Below are positions 58,701 to 62,842 of a stretch of 64,000 nucleotides of DNA, one piece after another. A program made the position numbers and the translations under genes. This DNA is from Sphaerolaimus hirsutus (lineage: Eukaryota; Nematoda; Chromadorea; Monhysterida; Sphaerolaimidae), in the NCBI GenBank assembly GCA_964036195.1, contig OZ038455.1, forward strand, positions 8,449,855 through 8,513,854. The letters run 5' to 3'. Within the stretch, counting starts at the first letter, position 1; each line of letters opens with the position of its first letter. The notes below the pieces were generated by a model, which had not been told where the DNA came from, ran no database searches, and was given only the letters and a program-made list of their open reading frames with translations.

Positions 58701-59055
58701 GCTTTTACATGACACATGCCTTTTTGTAGAGTCTTTTACGTTACACATTCCATTTTACAATGTCTTTTACACGACACATGACATTTCACATGGTCTTTTA
58801 CACTTTACACAGTCCAAGACTGCCCCCAGGCAACAACCCCAAATACCCCAACCAAAAACCCACCTCAAACAACCCCTCCTCCGACACAATGTCAACCACA
58901 TCGTCGCAGCCCACACTCTCTTTCCCCGCAGCAGCCACAGGTTTCTCCTCGCTGCCGGTGCTAGCGTTCGTTTGATTGCTGGCGGCGGGCGGCCGCGTGC
59001 GCACGTTCTTGGCTACGTCCAGCATCGAGTGGGACGGGGAGATGTGAAGGGACAC
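20818..59055 (-). CDS. DMXL: DMXL / rabconnectin-3A, C-terminal two thirds, 34 exons
   Basis: A very large WD-repeat scaffold that, with WDR7/rabconnectin-3B, promotes V-ATPase assembly and vesicle acidification. Exons (minus strand): 59055-58864, 58298-58079, 57027-56867, 56528-56291, 56216-56118, 55621-55483, 55199-54989, 53483-53386, 49025-48744, 47774-47621, 47033-46867, 46671-46602, 46166-45902, 45693-45386, 37488-37380, 36344-36107, 35054-34858, 34357-34191, 33658-33484, 32912-32777, 32552-32419, 31967-31851, 30894-30773, 30285-30175, 29730-29550, 29166-28968, 27957-27771, 27122-26970, 26909-26773, 26695-26620, 25703-25573, 24493-24259, 22136-21916, 21024-20818. Phases agree at every junction except before 25703, where one short exon is missing. 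Total about 1,945 aa of an expected ~3,000. Identity is clear from blocks such as LPQYHPKQLFELMNAGRARR, IDSVPPLPLYALLAAD and SADGDIKV. Exons are GC-rich; acceptors often carry poly-C tracts. Confidence 0.92.
21091..21554. mobile_element. hAT-like element, TAGGGTTCAAACGGGAT family, copy 1
   Basis: Left end TAGGGTACAAACGGGATCCC, right end GGGATTGACTTTTTG-type core to GTTTGAACCCTA in reverse. Subterminal arrays of CCCGAT/ATCCCG fill both sides. Flanks ATCCCAGA and TCCCCAGA match at 6 of 8 positions. It lies in the last DMXL intron. Confidence 0.75.
21560..21870. repeat. TGACATTTTACA-type repeat beside a DMXL exon
   Basis: Runs of GTAAAATGCC/TTTGACAC/TGCATGACATTTGA units end in CTGCAGGGTCTG, 46 bp from the donor end of exon 22136-21916. 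This family recurs at exon borders; see findings. Confidence 0.55.
22166..22706. mobile_element. hAT-like element with GTATCCAGG ends, copy 1, with nested element
   Basis: Left end CAAGGATGTAGCCAGGGGG, right end CCTGGATACGTCCATG are imperfect versions of CAGGGACGTATCCAGG. A TATACTCGGCGGAC-type miniature element (22274-22466) is nested inside. A palindromic GGCGCCATGCG patch lies near the right end. Confidence 0.65.
22274..22466. mobile_element. TATACTCGGCGGAC-type miniature element, short family
   Basis: TATACTCGGCGGACATCACA at the left and GCGGTCCGCCGAGTATA at the right, with ACCATAACCCATCTGAATAA inside. Sister copies are near 29198-29345 and 41434-41612. Confidence 0.75.
23500..23590. repeat. 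TGACATTTTACA-type repeat in intron
   Basis: Contains TTTACATGATTTTTACCACT, TTGCATGACATTTGACATTT and ends TTTTACAGAGTCTG. The rest of the 2.1-kb intron 22137-24258 outside the hAT-like element shows no gene. Confidence 0.5.
26338..26589. mobile_element. TATACTC-type miniature element, copy 3 (inverted)
   Basis: Begins TATAGTCCAGTGACTTTACA and ends near TCTGGTGTATA, with CTGGAAGCGTGTCAACGA and ATTGGCACGCTTCCAACG inside. It sits 30 bp from the DMXL exon 26620-26695, in the intron where one WD exon should lie. Confidence 0.7.
26620..47033 (-). CDS. DMXL: DMXL segment: middle region, 20 exons
   Basis: Blocks matching the family include VFYFYSYLRTHPLVVRQRLA, RITLAERRLYFQTATTHLK, LLAQQIKFVACLKIMMEELA, KLRTQLYQWLEREVDVL, RTLTSYCGLHYSSHGVGLAS, FALLGASIASHRTAI, FAAVFGGGGQVRL, GVDYDSDASIDSDADAYSDS, YAWKLLRLALAKTV, MLEPHNTPFDLHDKTALPV and RLWAYLIRQEHLMDTFVRYI. 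The 7.9-kb intron 37489-45385 is the largest here and contains the nested transposon complex described below. Exon 31967-31851 is weakly conserved and was chosen by phase. Confidence 0.88.
27176..27328. mobile_element. Foldback related to the GGTTCCGCAAGTGG family
   Basis: GGCCAGTCCCGCAAATTGAC pairs with TGTCATTTTGCGGAACTGGCC, with AGTCAAGAGTAAAGCA repeats inside. It abuts exon 27122-26970 on its 5' side. Confidence 0.65.
28070..28210. repeat. TGACATTTTACA-type repeat in intron
   Basis: Short GTCAAGTCAGTTGTGAAATG, TTTGACATTTTGCATG and GACATTTTTTGCATGACATT units, ending TTTACGGGACGCGGG. It precedes a C-rich element. Confidence 0.5.
28264..28716. mobile_element. CCGTATTTCCTCGAAATAC-type element, full copy
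   Basis: Starts ACCGTATTTCCTCGAAATAC and ends GTATTTCGAGGAAATACGGT. C8-C10 runs separated by CTCGAAATAC and TTGAAATAC fill the sides. A unique AT-rich centre is shared in part with the copy at 41951 (GTTTCAGACGACAATTT and its complement). Confidence 0.85.
29198..29345. mobile_element. TATACTCGGCGGA-type miniature element, right end lost
   Basis: TATACTCGGCGGAAATCACA then CCATCTGAATAATGAACCGG. It begins 32 bp upstream of the DMXL exon 29166-28968 and supplies sequence close to that exon's acceptor. Confidence 0.65.
29746..29815. repeat. TGACATTTTACA-type repeat abutting a DMXL acceptor
   Basis: On the minus strand the repeat reads TTTGACACTTTGCATGACG then CATTTTACCGGGCATTTTAC, ending TTTTACAGTGTCTG about 15 bp before exon 29730-29550. 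Confidence 0.55.
29864..30026. mobile_element. GGCCCACACACACTAGTTGACAT-type miniature element, copy 1
   Basis: GGCCCCACACACACTAGTTG at the left; ATTTGGTGTCGATGTCAACT then AGCGTGTG at the right. TTCAAAGATTGCATTTGAAC lies inside. Closest relatives are the copies at 44384 and 61473. Confidence 0.75.
30045..30175. repeat. TGACATTTTACA-type repeat abutting a DMXL donor
   Basis: TTTACATGACTCTTGACACT and TTTACATGTCATTTCACATT repeats run up to CAAGGTCCGGGAGTGTCACC, which forms the donor of exon 30285-30175. Confidence 0.5.
30955..31264. mobile_element. CCGTATTTCCTCGAAATAC-type element, diverged
   Basis: CGTATTTCCTCGAAATACAC at the left and GGTATGTCGAGGGGTGGGGG near the right; the terminal inverted pair is degraded. 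GGGGGTCTATTATTTCGCAA occurs inside. Confidence 0.55.
31278..31830. repeat. Large foldback with arms of about 200 bp
   Basis: GGTGCGGCAATTTAGACCTG at 31270 pairs with the inverted segment around 31800-31825 (CGTCTAAATTGCCGCACC), and TAACTTGTCACTGGGTGGT pairs with ACCACCCAGTGACAAGTTA. The centre holds CGGGATTGGGATTG-like sequence at about 31470-31520, a trace of the GATCCC hAT-like family. Confidence 0.75.
32039..32232. mobile_element. GGCCCACACACACTAGTTGACAT-type element, copy 2
   Basis: GGGCCCACGCACACTAGTTG to CAACTAGTCTGTGTGGGCC. The interior differs from copy 1 (TGATTTCAACTTTCTTGTGT) and matches those at 37190, 55231 and 60334, so there are two subfamilies. Confidence 0.75.
33270..33440. 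repeat. TGACATTTTACA-type repeat, variant
   Basis: CCTTGTAAAATGTCATGTAT, ATGTAAAAGGCCCTGCAAAG and CATCACAGGGTCCTTTACAC lie within 45 bp of the donor of exon 33658-33484. Confidence 0.45.
33772..34140. mobile_element. CCGTATTTCCTCGAAATAC-type element, copy with long core
   Basis: Left end ACCGTAATTCCTGGAATTAC, right end GTATTTCGAGGAAATACGGT. CCCCCTCCCTCGAAATACCC follows the left end. Confidence 0.7.
35134..35592. mobile_element. hAT-like element with GACGTATCCAGG ends, copy 2
   Basis: The termini CCAGGACGTATCCAGGGG and CCTGGATACGTCCCTG are inverted repeats. The flanking 8-bp AGTCGACT occurs on both sides (35126-35133 and 35593-35600), the duplication length typical of hAT transposons. The core contains several GGCGCCA palindromes. 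Confidence 0.9.
36512..37102. mobile_element. hAT-like element, TAGGGTTCAAACGGGAT family, copy 2
   Basis: Starts TAGGGTTCAAACGGGATTGA and ends TCCCGTTTGAACCCTA. A perfect 8-bp duplication CACACATG flanks it (36504-36511 and 37103-37110). GATCGG repeats occupy most of both halves around a short unique centre shared with copy 1. Confidence 0.93.
37726..37823. mobile_element. CCGTATTTCCTCGAAATAC-type element, minimal copy
   Basis: About 98 bp with near-perfect ends (TACCGTATTTCCTCGAAATA and TATTTCGAGGAAATACGGTA) and only the CCCAGGGGG/GGGGTTA core. Confidence 0.85.
38310..38879. repeat. Tandem array, about 229-bp unit, left part
   Basis: Units contain GAAACAGGGTATCTCC motifs alternating with GAATTACGGTATAGAATTCC; the phrase CCGAAACAGGGTATCTCCAC recurs at about 38321, 38549 and 38778. 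The array continues at 40798-41120 after a transposon inserted into it. Confidence 0.9.
38880..40797. mobile_element. hAT-like element TAGGGTGTCAAA carrying BEL/Pao sequence
   Basis: Ends TAGGGTGTCAAA and TTTGACACCCTA are inverted. GTATCTCC flanks both sides (38872-38879 and 40798-40805). GGAAAACGGAAAGGTAAAA repeats fill the subterminal zones at 38890-39110 and 40540-40790. The 1.3 kb between them is a BEL/Pao reverse transcriptase region, not a transposase. Confidence 0.85.
39332..40564 (+). pseudogene. BEL/Pao retrotransposon reverse transcriptase fragment
   Basis: The frame shows BEL/Pao features: HYLPHQPVITPGK, RIVYDGSAGKPSFNKCLFRG, LLLRFRAGNLALIADIEKAF, FKRVLFGLVCSPAILGAVI. The expected YVDD box reads IYVDNFIMS, with the second catalytic Asp replaced by Asn. 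A TAA at 40274 falls where the family normally continues through a conserved Trp, and the frame resumes from 40277 to 40564 (LISAYDPIGFTAP-type block reads LVSAYDPIGFTAPVSL). There is no LTR, gag, RNase H or integrase alongside. It is therefore a decayed piece, enclosed between two blocks of GGAAAACGG repeats within a hAT-like element. Confidence 0.85.
40798..41120. repeat. Tandem array, right part
   Basis: Includes four copies of CCGAAACAGGGTATCTCCAA in a 40-bp sub-period (AAAGTCTTTGT spacer) plus a unique piece. It ends where the next hAT-like element starts. Confidence 0.8.
41434..41612. mobile_element. Nested TATACTCCAGCGAC miniature element
   Basis: TATACTCCAGCGACATTACA and TGTAATGTCGCTGCAGTATA are inverted ends; arms of about 55 bp match almost perfectly (TTACAATGAAATCTACCATA). 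Confidence 0.8.
41951..42362. mobile_element. Nested CCGTATTTCCTCGAAATAC-type element
   Basis: TACCATATTTCTTTGAAATA to GTATTTCGAGGGAATACGGT. Its centre shares AAACGTACGCAGATGTCGAA with the reverse complement of the copy at 28264. Confidence 0.8.
42884..43286. mobile_element. hAT-like element TAGGGTGTC family, short copy
   Basis: TAGGGTGTCGGTCGGAAATC at the left and AAAAGTTGACACCCTA at the right, with GGAAATCGGAAA/AGAAATTGCA repeats. The flanks match poorly (about 5 of 8 positions). Confidence 0.65.
43867..44115. mobile_element. hAT-like element TAGTGATGTAAAAGCGCCA, with GGCGC palindromes
   Basis: Ends TAGTGATGTAAAAGCGCCA and TGGCGCTTTTCACATCATTA. Flanks CACACGGG and CACACGGT match at 7 of 8 positions. 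Internal TTGGCGCTTGGCGCC units repeat many times. Confidence 0.85.
44384..44546. mobile_element. GGCCCACACACACTAGTTGACAT-type element, copy 3
   Basis: GGGCCCACACACGCTAGTTG to CAACTAGCGTGTGTGGGGCC with arms of about 70 bp (GACATCGACCCCAAATGTCA). Confidence 0.8.
46193..46549. mobile_element. hAT-like element, TAGGGTTCAAACGGGAT family, diverged copy
   Basis: TAGGGGTTTAAACGGGGTCC to AATCCCATCTGAACCCTC. GATCCCGAAAA units remain. Its core (AATGACGAAAAAATT, TGTTTTTAAGCC) differs from copies 1 and 2. It fills much of the intron between DMXL exons 46602 and 45902. Confidence 0.65.
46690..46866. repeat. Inverted TGACATTTTACA-type repeat filling a whole intron
   Basis: CCCTGTAAAATTCAAATGTC, ATGCAAAGTGTCAAAAGTCA and GCAAAATGGCAAACGTACG are followed by their reverse complements up to CACAAGGTCTGGGA. 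Nearly the entire 195-bp intron between exons 46867 and 46671 is this palindrome. Confidence 0.75.
47621..59055 (-). CDS. DMXL: DMXL segment: Rav1-like helical region (10 exons)
   Basis: The first ten exons seen correspond to the central helical (Rav1-like) part shared with yeast Rav1 of the RAVE complex. Diagnostic blocks in order: LPQYHPKQLFELMNAGRARR, DYEQIDSVPPLPLYALLAAD, GLSSVDQMHLLAVADT, GLRYLVAMKQHQY, GELRRMGVGWWLR, NNEPLDAALFYLAMRKKN, WRVAALKNAFVLMSKQRFEH and DPFLRSIVFWIMGEYAHA. Spacing of these blocks is as in animal DMXL proteins. An LTR retrotransposon lies in the 53386-49025 intron, starting 14 bp after the donor. Confidence 0.92.
47878..47965. mobile_element. Remnant of CCGTATATACTCGAATAAG-type element
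   Basis: ACCGTATATACTCGAATAAG then CCCCCTTGAATACCCCCCCC. The opposite end is not seen. Related ends are at 59572 and 63622. Confidence 0.5.
48068..48618. mobile_element. hAT-like element, TAGGGTTCAAACGGGA family, copy 4
   Basis: Ends TAGGGTTCAAACGGGACC and GGTCCCGTTTGAACCCTA with a perfect 8-bp duplication GTGTGAAA (48060-48067 and 48619-48626). Subterminal units are GGTCCCGGTCCCGACA rather than GATCCC, a clear subfamily shift. Confidence 0.93.
49089..49155. repeat. TGACATTTTACA-type repeat near DMXL acceptor
   Basis: CATGACTTTTGACACTTTGC, ATGACATTTTACATTTTACA, GGGTCCTCCTGG, 64 bp upstream of exon 49025-48744. Confidence 0.55.
49440..49808 (-). repeat. 3' LTR
   Basis: 369 bp with TG...CA ends. 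Contains an AATAAA on each strand, and a TTATAAGTGGCTACT segment (minus strand) that could serve as a TATA region. Confidence 0.93.
49809..49822 (-). other. Polypurine tract
   Basis: Minus-strand AACTTGGGGGGGAC abuts the 3' LTR, as expected for plus-strand priming. Confidence 0.65.
49949..52810 (-). CDS. Gag-protease polyprotein of the LTR element
   Basis: 953 aa, one intact ORF. An N-terminal Gln-rich part (MFQQMFNQQQQQMTQITQMI) is followed by a capsid-like helical region (about residues 230-450; FKYWLHMVAQQAISVP, LEGEAKKRYRAIRP), a CCHC-like knuckle near residue 485 (CTFHMHQGPMPHAPNKC), and an aspartic protease near residue 620 (IIGCIDTGCNIGLFI, the DTG active site, with VAIWG after it). 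The C-terminal 200 aa have a coiled-coil stretch (LRQMIKVLEAKLQVEQEEKK) and low-complexity tail. The organisation resembles Ty3/gypsy gag-pro. The frame has no stops, consistent with recent activity in trans. Confidence 0.92.
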   Translation of the reverse strand: MSEGQDKMGSSVANASCFQHPVTFTERELSQKASDWNATRNRAALVSAIESINKWRKPGWPKGAIASKDGTETLARRLLKLLEKYFQSVSEDRITIEDPEWEDTAHSSDEDSLAYGPLIQPRIQPRQSTSPVASPTPFSEQKVQTSDLAAMATMFQQMFNQQQQQMTQITQMIANHMTSSSSQPPCQQQDPKRSDDPWNWMTEDRLEMISEGTLLQRVIEYIENFAACPEDGLQPFGKIPPPKERMGVGHVSTAASKQLKFDGDKNGETGPFKYWLHMVAQQAISVPDCQQQFFWNKVLMQCLEGEAKKRYRAIRPNRRHDVLYVIDKLTGIYRLEQQLHSATAWYDLKAILGESVSELHTRLSKNFYHVSETMSDRDRKHMIGKKLFTEVSKLAVPASCWYMWEQRWQEECCTLDMAITKMDAAHLNVEQIKKQRREGQKDQPSQPRYSGSWQSEPKVQSAKSNDTMGIRTAFDPKSHKGPWCTFHMHQGPMPHAPNKCYINSESPEYQPDRAERIKQSLARRGKTENDAKGNMERKCKELGIPLQQTASWCTKEDFEEDNESWGDYKSDDEEDKWPGLEDWMPVVASAREGTTQTPKTNPNPIATIMFMGVPIIGCIDTGCNIGLFIEDSALEKIWKKANVDPEQERAKFRPYTNGPISTSGHRIEQDCLRVYDMRVKHQTPDGQWHSDMLPAIVKVMDFLPAGHPLLIGGVAIWGPLQIVRTAHHELERLSHEYTETMANQVAPVKAVSYGRSPLTQAKANVPSPRNHTNSSPHTQPPDHESAPRSGIGCINHTQAVGIEDSNHKGEPTTPSSAVTGLLKECNQLRQMIKVLEAKLQVEQEEKKLVAILTANRDNSSMQSLGLTSQQRQAANGFASSNFQNSMHPAGTAPHNEAPEHKTSHSTIPTATSSQNHHIPGCPDQRHHSGDTSRFANYAIQWRESPQEEVQEKL
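52985..53002 (-). other. Primer-binding site
   Basis: Reads TGGTGACCGTACTGGCTT directly next to the 5' LTR, complementary to the CCA end of a tRNA. The tRNA species was not identified. Confidence 0.75.
53003..53371 (-). repeat. 5' LTR
   Basis: Matches the 3' LTR with few substitutions. Its outer end lies 14 bp from the end of DMXL exon 53483-53386. Confidence 0.93.
53562..53797. mobile_element. Foldback related to GGTTCCGCAAGTGG family, copy 3
   Basis: GGTGCCAGTTTCGCAAGTGG pairs with CCACTTGCCGAACCGCCCCC; AAGTGAAA/TTTCACTT repeats in between. Confidence 0.7.
53819..54957. mobile_element. hAT-like element, TAGGGTTGGGGAA family, copy 2
   Basis: Ends TAGGGTTGGGAATTTC and GGTTCCCCAACCCTA. A perfect 8-bp duplication ACACATTC flanks it (53811-53818 and 54958-54965). 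TTCGGTTC/CTCGGTTC arrays lie subterminally. A second hAT-like element is nested at 54239-54724. Confidence 0.93.
54239..54724. mobile_element. Nested hAT-like element with GACGTATCCAGG ends, copy 3
   Basis: CAGGGACGTACGTATCCAGG to CCTGGATACGTCCTTG; flanks CCCGTACA and CCCCTACA match at 7 of 8 positions. Contains a direct 58-bp duplication (TCTATGTAAATATACATACA at about 54434 and 54483). Confidence 0.85.
55231..55450. mobile_element. GGCCCACACACACTAGTTGACAT-type element, copy 4, degraded ends
   Basis: GTTGACACACACTAGTTGAC to GATGTCAACTAGTGCGTC, with GAAATCACATAAAAAACCAA inside as in copies 2 and 5. Confidence 0.65.
55669..56046. mobile_element. CCGTATTTACTGGAAATAAC-type element
   Basis: Left end ACCGTATTTACTGGAAATAA with CCCCCAGGGGATTTATTAAT; right side ends in GGGGGTTTATTCAAGGAAAA. 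Lies between DMXL exons 55483 and 56118. Confidence 0.6.
57262..57828. mobile_element. Foldback with AAACTCGGCGGAC ends and an inner inverted pair
   Basis: AAACTCGGCGGACATG at the left and AAGTCCGCCGAGTTTA at the right. A second pair, CAAGTTCCTTGCGTTTCAT and ATGAAACGCAAGGAACTTG, lies at about 57527 and 57721. Confidence 0.75.
58385..58810. repeat. TGACATTTTACA-type repeat block
   Basis: Many GGCATTTTACAT, CTTCGCATGGCATTT, TCTTTTACACGACACATGAC units in both orientations fill most of the intron between DMXL exons 58864 and 58298. Confidence 0.6.
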
Positions 59056-59571
59056 CTGTGGGGGGGGGGGGGTTGTTTTGGGTGTCTTTTTAGATTTTAT
59101 TATTGTCGTGTTTGGTAGACGAATCACTTTTGAATATTATTTTTGTATTTAAGATGAATTGACAGTTTACTTTTCGCTGTTTGTTCTTAAACACGCAACA
59201 AAACTTTATTGCAAATTTATTCCATTCATGATATTCTCAGGGTTCGTTGACACCGTTGAACGGTGACCGTTCCCAATTTCACGCATCGGGTGGATAATTT
59301 TGTGTCATCGGCTTACTACATGTGCGATAAATGTCCCACAGGCGCGAAAGCATGGTGAGAATATGTAAATTCTGTGTTGAAGAAAGTTATCCGGTTGTAC
59401 CCAGTCTGTAAATCTTAAACTGCACGGACATCGTCAGAGTTTTCTTTGTAAATATTGAACAAGTGCAGTAACGATTTCCACATCTTAAATATAAAAATTG
59501 TGACTTGAATTTCAATTTCGCCCTCGACATGCTAATTCTAAATTATTTTACATAATTAAACATGCATATAT

Positions 59572-59960
59572 ACCCTAAATCCTCGAATAAGACCCTAGGG
59601 GAGTTATTTTTTCGTCAGACGTTTTGGAGGGGGGAGTTATTCAAGGGGGGAGTTATTCGAGGGGGGGGAGTTATTTTTTCCTCAGAATACTTGTTGCATG
59701 GGTGCAGTCTGTAAACTCATGTAATTCAGGTATTTAACTGTACAAGAACAAAAAAAGATGTGTATACACTGCATACACATCATGTATCTGCTGTCGCTGC
59801 TGTAGGCTAATATTATTTTGTGTTTTTGTATAGTATTATTTTCATCCAGAGGGGAAAGTTATTCAAGAGGGGGGAGTTATTCGAGGGGGGGGTTATTTTT
59901 TCCTCACCTCGCCAACAGGGGGGGAGTTATTCGAGGGGGGTCTTATTCGAGGATTTGCGT
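59572..59960. mobile_element. CCTCGAATAAGAC-type element
   Basis: ATACCCTAAATCCTCGAATA at the left and CTTATTCGAGGATTTGCGTAT at the right. GGGGGGAGTTATTCGAGGGG units recur five times. Confidence 0.75.
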
Positions 59961-60333
59961 ATGTACATTTTTAATTAAGTACATTTACCACAACATGAGT
60001 ACCAAAGTGAAGACAACCCATTTCTAGACCCACGGGCCCACCATTTAGAAAGTATCTAAGCGTTTGCCAAAATTACTTGAAAACGAAAGAACACCGTAAA
60101 CGACAGTGTTAAGCGGTAAATGCCGTCAATGCGGTCATAAATTTACAATGTCGAAAGTGTCGAGTTGACGCGATAACCAGTAATTACGTCGATAGCTTAA
60201 TATCACGCGATGCAATGCGTGATTTGCATCAAAAATTGGCAATTTTGATAAGTGGATTCAATAGCGGCCGTGCTTTATTAACATCTGATACGGACACAGG
60301 TCCCTTATGAATATTTATTTATTCATATTTATT

Positions 60334-60546
60334 GGGCCTACACGCTAGTTGACATGAAAATTCGTGTCACCTAAATTTTGGTTGATTATGGGATTTCAAC
60401 TTTCCTATGTTATATAGAGCATAGTTATTTTTATCATGACACTTAATTTTCATTGTATCTGTTAAGTGTAATGCTCAAAAATTGTATTTTTAGTTTGCAT
60501 TCAGTTGACTCGAATTTGCGATGTCAACTAGTGTATGTGGGGGCAG
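60334..60546. mobile_element. GGCCCACACACACTAGTTGACAT-type element, copy 5
   Basis: GGGCCTACACGCTAGTTGAC to GATGTCAACTAGTGTATGTG. GGGATTTCAACTTTCCTATG and TAAGTGTAATGC lie inside. Confidence 0.7.
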
Positions 60547-60547
60547 G

Positions 60548-60928
60548 CCTGATACGCACACGTGCCCGATACGCACATATGCCCGTTTTTTTCACTTGAC
60601 ACTTTTTCAAGTGATTTTCAGATATGAGTAAAGTGAAAAAAAGTTGTGCAATGACATTAGTGAACTTTTTTCACTTCACTCATATCTGAAAATCACTTGA
60701 AAATGTGTCAAGTGAAAAAAACAGTGAAAAATAGCAATTTTTCACTGTTTTTCATTTGACACATTTTCAAGTGATTTTCAGATATGAGTGAAGTGAAAAA
60801 AAGTTCACTAATGTCATTGCACAACTTTTTTTTACTTTACTCATATCTGAAAATCACTTGAAAAAGTGTCAAGTGAAAAAAACGGGCATATATGCGTATC
60901 GGGCACGTGTGCGTATCAGTGCACCCCC
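60548..60928. mobile_element. Very long near-perfect palindrome, arms about 190 bp
   Basis: GATACGCACACGTGCCCGAT at the left pairs with ATCGGGCACGTGTGCGTATC at the right. Each arm itself contains an inverted pair of TTTCACTTGACAC...AGATATGAGT, so the sequence can fold at two levels. No coding potential. Confidence 0.9.
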
Positions 60929-61123
60929 GTGTATGTGAGCCCATTGCAGCGGCACCTGAGGCTACAATGGCGCGGCGTCATTGCTGGCAAGGAACATAGT
61001 TCTACTGATGCACTCTAATGTGTGAATGATTTGGGATTGGAACTCAATTTACACATGAGGAATCGTGCACTTTATTTCAAACTTACTTTAATTTTTACCT
61101 GACACCAGACAAATGTTGTTTGA

Positions 61124-61370
61124 TATACTCGGCGGACATGATACTCTGCCCTCGCACTCATTTATGTTTCACATTGGAAGCGTGCCAATGATGATAAAGC
61201 ATGCAATTTTTGTATAAAAAATGAAAAATCATTGTTGTGAATCAGTTACCATATAGCGTTATAACAGAGATGACTTTTTTCAACTTTTTATGGAAGTCGC
61301 ATGCATAAAAAATCATTGGCACGCTTCCAGCGGGAACCATGCGTGCAGGGTGTAAAGCGACTGGAGTATA
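61124..61370. mobile_element. TATACTC-type miniature element, copy 4 (best preserved)
   Basis: TATACTCGGCGGACATGATA to GTGTAAAGCGACTGGAGTATA. It is the clearest reference copy for the family. Confidence 0.82.
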
Positions 61371-61472
61371 CTTTACTACTTTCGGATGAAAAACTTTTTT
61401 AGCGACTCAATTGAAAGAAAATCAAACCAAGCCAAAATCCCTCAAAAATGTCGAATAAATCCTTCCTCCATA

Positions 61473-61635
61473 GGGCCCACACACGCCAGTTGACATCGAC
61501 ACCAAATGTCAACTGGTGCCGATCCCGATTCAAAAATTGCTGACGAGCCGACGAATAACGTTCAAACGCAAGCTTTGAATTGGAAACAGAACCAGTTGAC
61601 ATTTGGTGTCGATGTCAACTAGCGTGTGCGGGGCC
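61473..61635. mobile_element. GGCCCACACACACTAGTTGACAT-type element, copy 6
   Basis: GGGCCCACACACGCCAGTTG to CAACTAGCGTGTGCGGGGCC. Closely matches the copy at 44384, including GACGAGCCGACGAATAACGT inside. Confidence 0.8.
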
Positions 61636-62318
61636 ATAGCCGCAGCTGTGGCAGATTTTTAAAAAATCTGCCAGATGCTGCACTTTGCCTGGACAACTAA
61701 AATCGCAAAAACACTTTTTATCTACCTAAGTATACTGCAGCCCACACTCAGGTGGGTGGCCTGCCCCTCACCCACATCCCCAACATTTCGAATTAACCCC
61801 CCCCCCCCCGCCCGAACAGCTGAAGATATATAGTCTGGCACTGAGTCAGAAAGTAGGTGCCGGACTTGGCTTGGAAGAACATCACAAGACGCAGTCAGAG
61901 TGACAAAAAACCCAGCCAATTCGAATTTACATAGCTAAGAGGTAGCGCTCCATCGCCTTTAAAGCTATCCAAATAAATATTCAAATATTATGCTGAATAG
62001 TAAACAGTACTACACTAGCACCATGATCAAATTTGCGCAATTTAGACGCCCGCGCGCGAATGAATATTAAATATTGCGATGGGATACACGGCCACACGAA
62101 ACGGGTTGATTACATGGACTTTGCACACGCAAAGTTCACTGGTTGTCGGCAAAAGGCACTTGCCAATAGGCACCGTGTATAAAAGTTGTCAACGCCTTAA
62201 TCTTTTGCCATTTCTACATAGCTGAGTCGGGATGGGAACTCTCTAGACCCACTGTAACTATATGATATATCCCGTTGACTAATGTTCCGACCGATAATTT
62301 ATAGAAAAAATAAATCGG

Positions 62319-62568
62319 TATACTCCAATTACTTTACACCCTGCCCGCGTGGTTCCCGCTGGAAGCGTGCCAACGATTTTTTTCCTGCATGCGATTTTCA
62401 GAAAAAGTTGAAAAAGTCATCGCTGTTATGATGCTTATACGTAAACATATTCACAACAATGATTTTTTAAATCATTATACAAAAATCGCATGCTTGATCA
62501 TCATTGGCGCGCTTCCAACACGAGACATGAATGAGTGCGAGGGCAGAGTATCATGTTCGCCGAGTATA
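62319..62568. mobile_element. TATACTC-type miniature element, copy 5 (inverted)
   Basis: TATACTCCAATTACTTTACA to TCATGTTCGCCGAGTATA, 275 bp upstream of the neuropeptide start codon, so it may lie in the promoter. Confidence 0.8.
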
Positions 62569-62842
62569 AGTACTTTTTCGTATCGAAAATCGAGATCGAA
62601 AATTTTGAAAAAAATGAAATGTCAATATGAAACATCGACATCGTAAAACATAAAAAACCTACTTGGGAATTTTTATAAATCCAAAATCGACATCGACTGT
62701 CCCGAACCATCATTATATATTTATTTATACGTACCTATCTCTAGTGTGTTTTGGTCATTTTCAGCATTTAAAATACGACAGTGGGAGACACGCAACCTCA
62801 AATATCCCCAAATTTCAAAAAATCTTTCACCAAGTAATCAAG

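Larger units (their letters stand above)
59056..62842. other. Repeat-rich interval without recognised gene
   Basis: This is presumably DMXL intron or 5' sequence. I searched both strands for the N-terminal WD repeats of DMXL and saw none. Contents are the elements listed at 59572, 60334, 60548, 61124, 61473 and 62319 plus unassigned AT-rich DNA (59100-59570, 59970-60330, 61640-62310). Confidence 0.55.

Noticed and set aside
20818-59055. Many plus-strand ORFs opposite DMXL exons (for example 21872-22330, 24075-24566, 28929-29195, 58018-58341)
   Set aside because: They are antisense shadows of GC-rich DMXL exons or read through poly-G runs; no family patterns.
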